From: Thermoguttaceae bacterium
GTDB lineage: Bacteria > Planctomycetota > Planctomycetia > Pirellulales > Thermoguttaceae
Direction of reading: 5' to 3'
DNA length: 64,000 nucleotides
Assembly: GCA_017937485.1 (NCBI GenBank)
Contig: JAGBDN010000083.1
Coordinates: 1-64,000 of the forward strand
In this document: piece after piece, positions 25,611 to 34,162 of the stretch
Layout of the letters: each line of letters begins with the position of its first letter
Position numbering within the stretch: position 1 is the stretch's first letter
Position numbers and translations under genes: made by a program
Notes under the pieces: model-generated
What the model saw: only the letters and a program-made list of their open reading frames with translations
Database searches by the model: none
Told to the model about the DNA's origin: nothing

Positions 25611-25708
25611 GCGCGGCGGCTTATTTCGTCGTTTCGTTCGTCGCGTTCGCTTACGTCGACGCGACCTATTTTTGCAACGCAAACTCAATAATCAAAAAAG
25701 GCGTTCCG

Positions 25709-26182
25709 ATGTCCCGTTTCAACGATCCCCGTCGCCGCGATTCCCTTGCGCAAACCTTGGAAATCGCGCCGTCTCGCGTCGCCATTTGCGAATATTCGGC
25801 GACGCAAACCGTTTTCTTTCGCGAACTTAACGGCCGCCGCGAATTTCCCTTAACCGTCGGGCTCTTCGAAGCGACGACGATCGACCGCGCTTGTCGCCGC
25901 GTTCCGAGCCCGCGTCCGCTGACGCACGAACTCGTCGCTCAAGCGGTCGAAGCGCTCGGCGGCACGTTCGTCGACGTCGTCGTCGACCGCCTCGAAGGTC
26001 GCGTTTTTTACGCCAAAATCCGAATCAACCAAAACGGCAAGATCGTTTTGCTCGACGCTCGCCCGTCCGACGCGGTCGCGATCGCGCTGTCTCGCCGTCC
26101 TCCGCTGAAAATATTGATTTCGCGTTCCGTTTTCGAAGAAGCGGTTGAATTTCCGGCGCCGATCCCGCCGCGCTTCCGTTAA
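25709..26182 (+). CDS. Bifunctional nuclease-domain (BFN/DUF151) protein
   Basis: 157 residues. The BFN domain is visible as FPLTVGLFEATTID, LTHELVAQAVEALGGTFVDV, FYAKIRIN and the invariant LDARPSDAVAIALS. The family includes plant and bacterial proteins reported to have DNase/RNase activity, but most members, including this one, have no assigned role. The N-terminal 35 residues are basic. AAAAAAGG precedes ATG 25709 at good spacing. It is divergently oriented to the GlmU-type gene and converges on rho, sharing a strong terminator with it. Confidence 0.9.
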   Translation: MSRFNDPRRRDSLAQTLEIAPSRVAICEYSATQTVFFRELNGRREFPLTVGLFEATTIDRACRRVPSPRPLTHELVAQAVEALGGTFVDVVVDRLEGRVFYAKIRINQNGKIVLLDARPSDAVAIALSRRPPLKILISRSVFEEAVEFPAPIPPRFR

Positions 26183-26289
26183 AAAGCGGGCGTTTGAAAA
26201 CTCCGAAAAACGCTCGAAAATCCGTCGACGCGCCGCCGCAAACCAACCGACGCCGCGACGCGCCTCGTTAGGCCCGCCAAGAAACGGAA

Positions 26290-26323
26290 CGAACCGTTTC
26301 GACGTTAAACTCGAAACGGTTCG
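26290..26323. terminator. Bidirectional terminator between the BFN gene and rho
   Basis: CGAACCGTTTCGA (26290-26302) pairs perfectly with TCGAAACGGTTCG (26311-26323), a 13-bp stem 12 nt from the rho stop codon. Confidence 0.8.
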
Positions 26324-26334
26324 CTTCGTTAATT

Positions 26335-27759
26335 TCAGTTCCGCAAAAACTTCATAAAGAACTCGGCGTTCGAGTCGCAGCGCGCCAAGTTCGACGACAA
26401 CTGCTCCATCGCCTCGATCGGGTTCATCGGCGTCAGCGCGCGGCGCAACATATTCGACGCTCGCAAGACTTCCGGCGGAAGCAATTTTTCTTCGCGACGC
26501 GTCCCCGACTGGGTAATGTCGATCGCCGGCCAAATGCGACGGTCGGCCAAGCGGCGGTCGAGCACAAGCTCCATATTCCCGGTGCCCTTAAACTCTTGGA
26601 AAATAAGCTCGTCCATTCGGCTGCCGGTGTCGACGAGCGCGGTGCCGACGATCGTCAGCGAGCCGCCTTCCTCGTTCAAACGAGCCGACGAGAAAATTTT
26701 CTTCGGAATGTCCATCGCCTTGATGTCGACGCCGCCGCTCATCGTGCGCCCGGTGTTGCCGACCCATTTGTTGAACGCGCGGGCCAAACGGGTGATCGAG
26801 TCGAGCAGGAGGAAAACGTCTTTCCCCATTTCCGCCAAGCGTTTGCAACGTTGAATAACGAACTGCGCCAAACGAACGTGGCTCTCGATTTCGCAGTCGA
26901 GGCTGCTCGAGATAACCTCGGCGTCGACGGCGCGTTTAAAGTCGGTAACTTCTTCCGGACGTTCGTCGATCAAAAGGACGACGACGTGAACGTCCGGATA
27001 GTTCGTAACGACCGCTTGGCTGATTTGTTGCAACAACATCGTTTTTCCGGAACGCGGCGGAGCGACGATCAGCGCGCGCTGCCCCTTGCCGAGCGGCGTC
27101 AGAATGTCCATCACCCGCGTCGAAAGCGGTTCCGGGCCGGTTTCGAGACGAAGCCAGTGTTCCGGGTTGATCGGCGTCAACTCGTCGAACGGGCGGACGT
27201 TGATATAATCGTCCGGATTCATTCCGTCGACGTCGTAAATTTCGCGAACGCGCGGGCCCTGATTGCCGCGAGCCGGTTGCACTAAACCGTTAATCCGCAC
27301 GCCTTCGCGCAAACCGAGTTTTTCGATGACGCTTCCCGGAACGAACGGGTCGCAGAGTTGGCGAACGTAGCTTTCTTTCGGGTCGCGCAAGAAACCGTAT
27401 CCGTTCGGGTGCAGTTCGAGAACGCCGGCCAACGGGTAAAACGAATCCGGATCCATCGGGTCGACGCCTTCGTGCGTCGCGGCGGTCGACTTCGGTTTTT
27501 TCGGGGCCAACGGGCTGTTTTTCGGGTTGCGACGGTTAACGTAACGACCGTTGTTATTGTAACCGTTGTTATAACCGTTATTGTAACCGCCTTGATTATT
27601 GTAACCGCCTTGGCCGTAGTTGTTCCCGTAGCCGCCGCCGTAATTACGACCGTAATTATTGCCGTAATTATTATGCCTGTAACCGCGATCTCCGTTTTGG
27701 TTGCCGTAATTGTTTCGCGGACGCGAATTTGAATTCGTTTCGTAATCTCTATTATCCAT
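26335..27759 (-). CDS. rho: Transcription termination factor Rho with Asn/Gly/Tyr-rich N-terminus
   Basis: 474 residues. Hexameric RNA-dependent ATPase that terminates transcription. Residues 1-~95 are a low-complexity arm with many NNYG, GGYNN and NGYNN steps and scattered Arg. The primary RNA-binding fold follows (GVLELHPNGYGFLRDP), then Walker A APPRSGKT (233-240), Walker B VVLLIDERPEEV, the Q-loop/R-loop region TGRTMSGGVD and the closing RRALTPMNPIEAM. All catalytic parts are intact. Asn-rich or disordered Rho insertions in Clostridium and Bacteroides are known to drive aggregation or phase separation; the arm here has comparable composition. TTG 27768 is also in frame, but ATG 27759 is preferred. 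A long leader precedes it. Confidence 0.95.
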   Translation of the reverse strand: MDNRDYETNSNSRPRNNYGNQNGDRGYRHNNYGNNYGRNYGGGYGNNYGQGGYNNQGGYNNGYNNGYNNNGRYVNRRNPKNSPLAPKKPKSTAATHEGVDPMDPDSFYPLAGVLELHPNGYGFLRDPKESYVRQLCDPFVPGSVIEKLGLREGVRINGLVQPARGNQGPRVREIYDVDGMNPDDYINVRPFDELTPINPEHWLRLETGPEPLSTRVMDILTPLGKGQRALIVAPPRSGKTMLLQQISQAVVTNYPDVHVVVLLIDERPEEVTDFKRAVDAEVISSSLDCEIESHVRLAQFVIQRCKRLAEMGKDVFLLLDSITRLARAFNKWVGNTGRTMSGGVDIKAMDIPKKIFSSARLNEEGGSLTIVGTALVDTGSRMDELIFQEFKGTGNMELVLDRRLADRRIWPAIDITQSGTRREEKLLPPEVLRASNMLRRALTPMNPIEAMEQLSSNLARCDSNAEFFMKFLRN

Positions 27760-28145
27760 TTCGCTCAACAGACCGTTTGGCGTTCCTCAAAATTTAGCGT
27801 TCGTGCGGAAATCCGTAGGAACCTAAAGCAGGCTCCCTTTATTCTCTTTTAACATTTGTTTTCGCCGCGTTTTAACAATTAACGTCGACGCGTTAACGCC
27901 GAAACGAAACGTTGCGTTCGCCCCAGCAATCGCGACAAAATCTTATTACTGTTCCTTTTTCAAGTTTATCGATTTGCGTTCGCTTATAACGAAAAAATTT
28001 CTACGCGCCGCGCAAAAACGAGGAAGAACGACGCGGATTTCAAAGATAAGAAACAGAACGTCATTCTTACGATGAAAAAGAACGGTTTCGCGAGATTCGA
28101 GACCGTCTCTTAAAGAAACGAGTCGATCGGCGTTAACCTCTCGAC
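27760..28145 (-). promoter_or_regulatory. Long rho leader (about 385 nt)
   Basis: From the predicted start near 28145 to the rho ATG there is no gene and no strong intrinsic terminator. Long leaders at rho genes are a known site of Rho autoregulation. Pyrimidine-rich stretches near the 5' end (around 28050-28115) could be a rut-like entry site. This role is inference. The A/T-rich stretch 28180-28460 upstream shows no gene. Confidence 0.5.
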
Positions 28146-28151
28146 AGTAAC

Positions 28152-28179
28152 ATCATAGCGCTTTTTTAATTCGCGTCAA
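28152..28179 (-). promoter_or_regulatory. Promoter of rho
   Basis: Minus strand: TTGACG (28179-28174), 16-nt spacer, TATGAT (28157-28152). Confidence 0.7.
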
Positions 28180-28460
28180 GCGCGAGGAAAGCGATTTTTT
28201 GCGAAATACGCCCGTTCTCGTCGTTTTTTTTATTTTTTTCCCATTTTTTTTCTTAAATTTTTGCTAAAAAACCTAAATCGTCTCCTCTTAAGATTATTTG
28301 AATTTCGCCGTATTTTTTCCAGCTAAACTCCGCGACGCTTTTTTACTCGTTCGAACGCCGCCGAATCGCCGTCGACGTTCTATCTTAACTCGCCGACGAC
28401 GAGAGCGTCGACGTCGGGGAAATTTTTCGCCGCCCGACGCTTCGCCGCCGTTGCGTTAAG

Positions 28461-31244
28461 TCAACCGACGTCGCCTAAGTCGAGGACGTTTCCGTATTTC
28501 GTCAACACTTGCTTCCGAAGCGCCGCGTGTTTCGGGTCGGCGAGCCCCGGGTCGAGCCGCGTCAACTCTTTCGCGTCGGCGCAGGCTTCCTCCAAAATTT
28601 CGCGATCGCGGTTCAAATCGGCGACGCGAAACGCCGCCGCGCCGTGTTGTCGCGCCCCGAAAAGTTCGCCCGGCCCCCGCAGTTTGAAGTCTTTTTCGGC
28701 CAACTCGAACCCGTCGAGCGTTTGCGCGAAGAACTCGAGCCGCTCCCGCGCCTCCGCTCGCCGCTTCGCCTCCGCTTTCGACTCTTTGGCGCCGTCCTCC
28801 TCTTTTCCCGACTTCCCCTTCTTGCCGCTTTTTCCTTTTTTTGCCGATTTCGCTGTTTTTCCCGATTTACTCTTATCGCCTATTCCCTCGCCTTCGTCGG
28901 TTTCCGACTCGAACTCGGGCCCGGCGGTCGGGGCGACGGCGCAAAAACCGGGATGCTTTCCCCGACCGATTCGCCCGCGCAACTGGTGCAACTGCGCCAA
29001 CCCGAACCGCTCGGCGTTCTCGATCGTCATCAGCGTCGCGTTCGGCACGTCGATTCCGACCTCGACGACCGACGTCGCGATCAACACCTGAATATTTCCG
29101 CAACGGAAATCGCGCATGATCGCGTCTTTCTCCGCCGCCGAGAGCCGCCCGTGAACGACGCCGAGCCGGTACCCGCGCAACTCGCCCTCCGACAACTCTT
29201 TATAAACCGACCAAACGTTCTTCAAGCGGTCGCCGGTTCCGCTTCCGACGCCGTTAAAATCGCTCGACTCGCCGCCGTCCGCGCCAACCGTCCCAAACGC
29301 TTCGTCTTTCCCATCTCCCCCTTTTGCCGCCGTTTTCCCCGCCGACTTAGCCTTCGCCGCCGCTTTTTTCCCCCGTTTTTCCTCGACCTTGGCGAACGCG
29401 CGCTCTTTTTCCGGCCCTTCCCAACTGTTCCAAAAATCGAAATCGCTCGAAAAAGTCCCGTCGTTTTCGATTTTCTGTTTTTCGTACCCGTCGAGCGCCG
29501 CGAACTCGTCGATTTCGCCGTCGTCGACGCGCGGGACGACGACGTAAGCCTGCCGCCCTTCGTCCAATTTTTCGCGAACGAAAGACCACCAGCTCGGTCG
29601 ATTTTTCTCGTCGAGGATCGCTGTCGTCGTTTTACGGCGTCCCGGGGGCGTTCCGCGCATCGCCGAGACGTCCAAGTCGCCGAAAAGCGTCATCGTCAAA
29701 CTCCGCGGAATCGGCGTCGCCGTCATTACTAAGTAGTGCGGTTCCGTCGTTAACGACGCTTTCAACGACGCTCGCTGCTTGACGCCGAACTTGTGTTGCT
29801 CGTCGACGACGACCAGCCCGAGCCGCGCGAACTCGATTTCGTTGCAAACGAGCGCCTGCGTTCCGACGACGATTTGCGCTTCGCCGGTTCGGATTTGCTC
29901 GAGAATCGCCGCCCGCTCCGCCGGTTTTTGCCCGCCGAAGAGCGGAACGACCTTCGTCGCCGCGTTGCGCAAGTAATGTTCGAGCGTTCGCAAGTGTTGC
30001 CGCGCAAGCGTTTCCGTCGGCGCCATCAAGACCGCTTGCGCGCCGTTGGCGACCGCCTGCAGCATCGCGTAAATCGCGACGACCGTCTTGCCGGAGCCGA
30101 CGTCCCCCTGCAGGAGCCGATTCGTCGGAACCGGGCGCCCCATATCGGCGGAAATTTCGGCGATCGCGGCGTTTTGCGCTTCGGTCAGCTCGAACGGAAA
30201 GAGCGAACGGATGCGGGCGTCGATTTTTCCGTTGCGCGGGAGCGGCGGCGCCTTCATATTGATTCGCCGTCGAGCGCGGCAAATCGCCAACGCTAACTGC
30301 AAGATTAACAACTCTTGGTAAACGAAACGCCGGCGCGCGAACGCCGCCTCCTCCGCCGTCGCCGGGAAGTGAATTTTGCGAATCGCGTCGGCGATCGGCG
30401 CCAACCGCCGCGGCGCCAGATACTCCGTCGGAAACGCTTCGGGGAGCAAATCGGGGAGCGTTTCAAGCGCGTTCTTGATTATCGTTTGAATTTGATACTG
30501 CGTCAAACCCTCGGTCAGCGGATAAATCGGCAAGATTCGCTCGTCGTCGGAGTTCGCGCCGTTTGCCAAATCCCGCTCGCAGCCCCGTTTTGCGCCGTTT
30601 GCCAAATCCCCTAAAACGCCGCCGCTTCCCTTATTTTCGCCAACCGACGCGCTTTGCCCCGCCGCCCCGCCTTCGCCGACCGTCAAACTTTCGCCGCTTT
30701 CGCTCGACGCGCCCCCAAAATCGTCGAAATCGTCGCTTAGATAAGTCAATTTCGGGTGCGAAAATTGCCAAAGCGTTCCGGATTTCCGTTTCGGTTTTCC
30801 GGTCAACATAACGCGACGCCCAAAACGGAACGTTTTCGCGATAAACGCTTGATTAAACCAAAGGCACTGAACGGTTTCGTCGCCGACCGCGACGTCGAGC
30901 GTTACGATCGGGCCGCGTCGCGAAAATCGCGTTCGATAATCTTCGACCGTTCCGCAAATCGATTGGATTTCGTCTTCGACAAGGTCGTCGACGCTCCGTT
31001 TCAGCGAAATTTCCATATAGTCGCGGGGAAAAAAGAAGAGCAAGTCGAACGCTCGAAAGACGCCGAGTCGCCGCAAAATCTCGGCGCGACGCGCTCCGAC
31101 GCCCTTCACGAACGCGACCGGGGCCCGCAACGGGTCGCCGTCGAACGTCGGAGCGTTTCCGGGAATATTTCCCGGGGCCAAATTCGCCCCGTCGAACCGT
31201 CGTTCCCAACGTCCGCCGCCGTCAAATTCGTTAAACTCGGCCAT
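28461..31244 (-). CDS. recG: ATP-dependent DNA helicase RecG with three low-complexity insertions
   Basis: 927 residues against about 690 in typical RecG. It remodels stalled replication forks and Holliday junctions. The wedge/OB region includes VAFVKGVGARRAEILRRLGV; helicase motifs are GDVGSGKTVVA (Walker A 380-387), MAPTETLARQH, DEQHKFGVKQR (481-490), MTATPIPRSL, VHGRLSAAEKD, TSVVEVGIDVPNAT and QLRGRIGRG, then KDFKLRGPGELFGARQHG. Extra segments lie at about 171-236 (Gly/Ser/Glu, with a repeated DLANGA), 578-675 (acidic then Lys/Ala/Gly) and 775-830 (KSGK/KKGKSGK). All sit between conserved motifs, so the enzyme should still fold. AAGGGGAAG precedes ATG 31244. Confidence 0.95.
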   Translation of the reverse strand: MAEFNEFDGGGRWERRFDGANLAPGNIPGNAPTFDGDPLRAPVAFVKGVGARRAEILRRLGVFRAFDLLFFFPRDYMEISLKRSVDDLVEDEIQSICGTVEDYRTRFSRRGPIVTLDVAVGDETVQCLWFNQAFIAKTFRFGRRVMLTGKPKRKSGTLWQFSHPKLTYLSDDFDDFGGASSESGESLTVGEGGAAGQSASVGENKGSGGVLGDLANGAKRGCERDLANGANSDDERILPIYPLTEGLTQYQIQTIIKNALETLPDLLPEAFPTEYLAPRRLAPIADAIRKIHFPATAEEAAFARRRFVYQELLILQLALAICRARRRINMKAPPLPRNGKIDARIRSLFPFELTEAQNAAIAEISADMGRPVPTNRLLQGDVGSGKTVVAIYAMLQAVANGAQAVLMAPTETLARQHLRTLEHYLRNAATKVVPLFGGQKPAERAAILEQIRTGEAQIVVGTQALVCNEIEFARLGLVVVDEQHKFGVKQRASLKASLTTEPHYLVMTATPIPRSLTMTLFGDLDVSAMRGTPPGRRKTTTAILDEKNRPSWWSFVREKLDEGRQAYVVVPRVDDGEIDEFAALDGYEKQKIENDGTFSSDFDFWNSWEGPEKERAFAKVEEKRGKKAAAKAKSAGKTAAKGGDGKDEAFGTVGADGGESSDFNGVGSGTGDRLKNVWSVYKELSEGELRGYRLGVVHGRLSAAEKDAIMRDFRCGNIQVLIATSVVEVGIDVPNATLMTIENAERFGLAQLHQLRGRIGRGKHPGFCAVAPTAGPEFESETDEGEGIGDKSKSGKTAKSAKKGKSGKKGKSGKEEDGAKESKAEAKRRAEARERLEFFAQTLDGFELAEKDFKLRGPGELFGARQHGAAAFRVADLNRDREILEEACADAKELTRLDPGLADPKHAALRKQVLTKYGNVLDLGDVG

Positions 31245-31360
31245 TTTCTTCCCCTTCGACGTTTTTTGATTTCCCCAAAACCGCGCTCAAAACGCCGGTT
31301 TCGCAACAGAAACGCAATACCGCCGCTTTATTCTTCGTTTTCAAACGTCGTCGAACGACA

Positions 31361-31405
31361 AAAACGCGCCGAACGACGTTCGCTTCCGCCGTTGCGACGC
31401 GTTTT
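31361..31405 (-). terminator. Possible terminator after the TPR lipoprotein gene
   Basis: AAAACGCG (31361-31368) and CGCGTTTT (31398-31405) can pair around a 29-nt loop, with more T on the minus strand after the stem. The long loop makes it only moderately convincing. Confidence 0.4.
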
Positions 31406-31431
31406 CGTTGCGCCTCGTTTTCCGTCGAACG

Positions 31432-32364
31432 TTACTCGGCGATTTTGCCGATATTCGGGTCGAGTTCGCTCGCCTTCGCCATATCGGCTTGATACGCCGC
31501 GTCGTCTTTTAGTTGGCGATAAATCCCGGCGCGTTCGAAGTAAACCTCCGGATCGTTCGGGTTAATCTCGATCGCTCGCGTCAAGTCGGCCAACGCGGCT
31601 TCCCAATCGGCGACGTTTTTAAAGTAAAGTCCGCGCTGTTTATACGCCGGGAAGCAAGCGGCGTCTTTGTCGAGCGCGGCGTTGTAATCGGCGAGCGCTT
31701 CTTCCCAACGTCCGGCGTCGGCGCAGATTTTCCCGCGAATCGCGTTCGTCATCGGGTTCGCCGGTTCGAGTTCGATCGCTTTCGTCAGGTCGGCGAACGC
31801 CGCGTCGTATTCGCCGCGCTTTTGATAAAGAACGCCGCGGTTCGTATAAAAATTCGGCGACGTCGGCGCTTCTTCGACGCAAACGTTCAGGTCGTCGAGC
31901 GCTTTGTCGAGTTCGCCGAGTCCGACGTAAGCGAACCCGCGGTTCCCGCGAACGGTCGTTTTCGTCGGGTCGATTTCCAAAACCGCGTCGAAATCGGCGA
32001 CGGCTTTATCGTACATTTTTTGTCCCAAATACGATTCGCCCCGCCCGCGCAACGCGTCGAGCGAACGAGCGTCGACCGCTAAAGCCTTCGAAAACGCGTC
32101 TTCCGCTTCAACGTAGAGCCGCGAGCGCAGGTTCGCTTCGCCAAGCCCGACGAGCGCCGGGGCGAAATTCGGGTCGAGTTCGAGCGCTTTTTCGAAACAC
32201 TCGGTCGCCGCCGCCAAGTCGTTTTCGGCTAACCCTTGCATTCCGGCTTGGCAAAATTCGGCGGCCTCCCGCGTCTTGTTCGAACACCCGGAAACGCCGA
32301 GCGCCGCGACGCCGAACATAAGCGCGACCGCCCACTTCCAAGACCAACTCAACGACAAACGCAT
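31432..32364 (-). CDS. Tetratricopeptide-repeat lipoprotein
   Basis: 310 residues. The signal sequence ends in the lipobox GVSGC, giving a lipid-anchored envelope protein. At least seven TPR units follow in register, for example LAAATECFEKALELDPNFAP, YVEAEDAFSKALAVDARSLD, YDKAVADFDAVLEIDPTKTT and WEAALADLTRAIEINPNDPE, filling residues ~35-305. TPR arrays are protein-interaction scaffolds; no enzymatic domain is present and the partner is unknown. AAGGAGG precedes ATG 32364. TTGACA lies on the minus strand at about 32439-32434, but I could not identify a convincing -10. Confidence 0.9.
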   Translation of the reverse strand: MRLSLSWSWKWAVALMFGVAALGVSGCSNKTREAAEFCQAGMQGLAENDLAAATECFEKALELDPNFAPALVGLGEANLRSRLYVEAEDAFSKALAVDARSLDALRGRGESYLGQKMYDKAVADFDAVLEIDPTKTTVRGNRGFAYVGLGELDKALDDLNVCVEEAPTSPNFYTNRGVLYQKRGEYDAAFADLTKAIELEPANPMTNAIRGKICADAGRWEEALADYNAALDKDAACFPAYKQRGLYFKNVADWEAALADLTRAIEINPNDPEVYFERAGIYRQLKDDAAYQADMAKASELDPNIGKIAE

Positions 32365-32496
32365 TCCGCAACCTCCTTATCGTTAACTTCGACGATTCCT
32401 ATCCTTGAATCGTTTCGAAACGTTTTTCCTTCTTGTCAAACGCGCTTAAATTTCCGCGTTATTTCCCACTATCGCGCCGCTTTAAACGGCGAACGC

Positions 32497-32519
32497 CGCG
32501 AAACAATTTCGCGTTTTTT
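32497..32519 (+). terminator. Plus-strand terminator with no plus-strand gene before it
   Basis: CGCGAAA (32497-32503), loop CAA, TTTCGCG (32507-32513), then TTTTTT. It is oriented for plus-strand transcripts, yet both flanking genes are on the minus strand. It could end an antisense or small RNA, or protect trkA from antisense reading. Confidence 0.45.
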
Positions 32520-32558
32520 CCTCTTTTTCAACGTTTGTTTGCGCGGTTTCGGTCGCCG

Positions 32559-33902
32559 TCAATCGTGTTCGAACGTCGGAACAAACTTCGCGACGTTGCG
32601 CGCGTCGCACAGAGCGAGAACGGCGTCGCCCGGTCGAAAGACGAACGTCGCGTTCGGCGCCAAAACGGCGTTTTCCCGAATGACGGCGGCGATCAACGAC
32701 GGCTTCGGCAACCCCAAATCCTTCAACTGAAGTCGCGTCGCGGGCGCTCCGGCTTCGACCTCCAACTCCAGCACGTCGATCGAACCGGCGAGAAGGCGCG
32801 AGTTCTGAAAAACAAGCGCGCCGGTGTGCATCAGCCCTTCGACCTGCCGCCCGACCACCTCGTAAGGGCTGACGACTTCGTCGATCCCCAACTTCCCGAC
32901 GACGTTCGCGTAATCGGGCTGCTCGACGACGGCGGCCAAAAACTTCGCGCCGAGTTCGCCCGCCTCGACGCAGGCCATAATGTTGTCCTCGTCGCCGCCG
33001 GCGCAAGCGATGAACACGTCGGCGTTTCCGACGCGTTGCTCGGCCAAGACGTCGCGACGGCGAGCGTCGCCGAAAACGACGGTCGTTTTTTTCAGCCGCC
33101 GCGCTAAAAATTCGCATCGTTCGCGCCGCGAGTCGAGAATTTTGACGTTGTAATTGCGCTTTTCTAAGACCGCCGCGACGCTCAACCCCGTTTCGCCGCC
33201 GCCCGCGACGACGACGTTGCGCTTCACCGCCGACTGCGTTTGAAACATTTTCTTAACGTTTTCGACCTGCGCTCGCTCGCCGAGGAGCGTTACGCGGTCG
33301 CCGACTTCGACGCGGTCGCCCGCCGAAGCGATCGAAACGGCGCCTTCGCGATTAATCGCCGCGACGCGCACTTCGGACGGAAGACGCAACTCGGACAACG
33401 GACGCCCGGTCGCCGCCGACGGTTTCGCGATCAACACGTCCTGCATTTCCAGTTCGCCGCCGATGAAATGCTCGATCAGCATCGCGCCGGGCTCGCGAAT
33501 GCGCCGCGCCAACTCCATCGCCGTCAAAAACTCAATGTCGAGCAAGCGGTCGAGCCCGAAATGACGGCGGTAGTCGAACGCGTCGACGTCCCGATAAAAC
33601 GGAGCGTAAACGCGAGCCGTCGAACGCCGCGCGCCCATCGCTTTCACGACGCCGCCCGCCAAAATGTTCGTTTCGTCGTCGCCGGTCAGCGCGAGGCAAA
33701 CGTCCGCCGTCGTCGCGCCCGCTTGAAAGAGCAAACTCGCTTGCGACGCGACGCCGCATAAAACGCGGGCGTCGAGTTCATCGTCGAGCCAAGCGGCGCG
33801 CTCCGGGTCGCGCTCGACAACCGTTACCTCGTGTCGCTGTTCGCAAAGCAATCTCGCGACGGAGCCGCCGACGTCGCCGCCTCCCAAGACTAAAACGCGC
33901 AT
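32559..33902 (-). CDS. trkA: Trk potassium uptake regulatory protein TrkA
   Basis: 447 residues. Peripheral cytoplasmic subunit that binds NAD(H)/ATP and gates the TrkH/TrkG K+ channel. Two RCK_N/RCK_C pairs are visible: the first Rossmann motif VLVLGGGDVGGSVARLL (3-19) with ERDPERA, LTGDDETN and an RCK_C ending VGDRVTLLG; the second is VVVAGGGETGLSVAAVL with LDSRRERCEFL, ACAGGDEDNI and RCK_C ending PGDAVLALCD. This is full length and matches TrkA. No TrkH gene lies nearby. GAGG is upstream of ATG 33902 and a clear promoter lies about 185 nt further up. Confidence 0.95.
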   Translation of the reverse strand: MRVLVLGGGDVGGSVARLLCEQRHEVTVVERDPERAAWLDDELDARVLCGVASQASLLFQAGATTADVCLALTGDDETNILAGGVVKAMGARRSTARVYAPFYRDVDAFDYRRHFGLDRLLDIEFLTAMELARRIREPGAMLIEHFIGGELEMQDVLIAKPSAATGRPLSELRLPSEVRVAAINREGAVSIASAGDRVEVGDRVTLLGERAQVENVKKMFQTQSAVKRNVVVAGGGETGLSVAAVLEKRNYNVKILDSRRERCEFLARRLKKTTVVFGDARRRDVLAEQRVGNADVFIACAGGDEDNIMACVEAGELGAKFLAAVVEQPDYANVVGKLGIDEVVSPYEVVGRQVEGLMHTGALVFQNSRLLAGSIDVLELEVEAGAPATRLQLKDLGLPKPSLIAAVIRENAVLAPNATFVFRPGDAVLALCDARNVAKFVPTFEHD

Positions 33903-34085
33903 CGTTCGCGCCTCGCTTCGCGGAGCCGCTTGCGCGGACGTCCGCCGTTCGTTTCGTCGTCGTTCGTTTTCAAAAGGTTCGCTCCTTGCCGTCGTCGAGG
34001 ATTGCGTTCGTCGGTCGCGTTTTATCGGTCGGGCGTTTGCGCTCGTCCCGGAAACGCCGAACCAACGCGACCGTTAAATCGCGTT

Positions 34086-34114
34086 AGCATACCGTTTTTT
34101 TAACGCCGAGTCAA
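34086..34114 (-). promoter_or_regulatory. Promoter of trkA
   Basis: Minus strand: TTGACT (34114-34109), 17-nt spacer, TATGCT (34091-34086). Confidence 0.6.
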
Positions 34115-34162
34115 GACGTTATCCCAAGGCGCCGCCCCGAGGGAACCGCGTAAAAATCGCCG

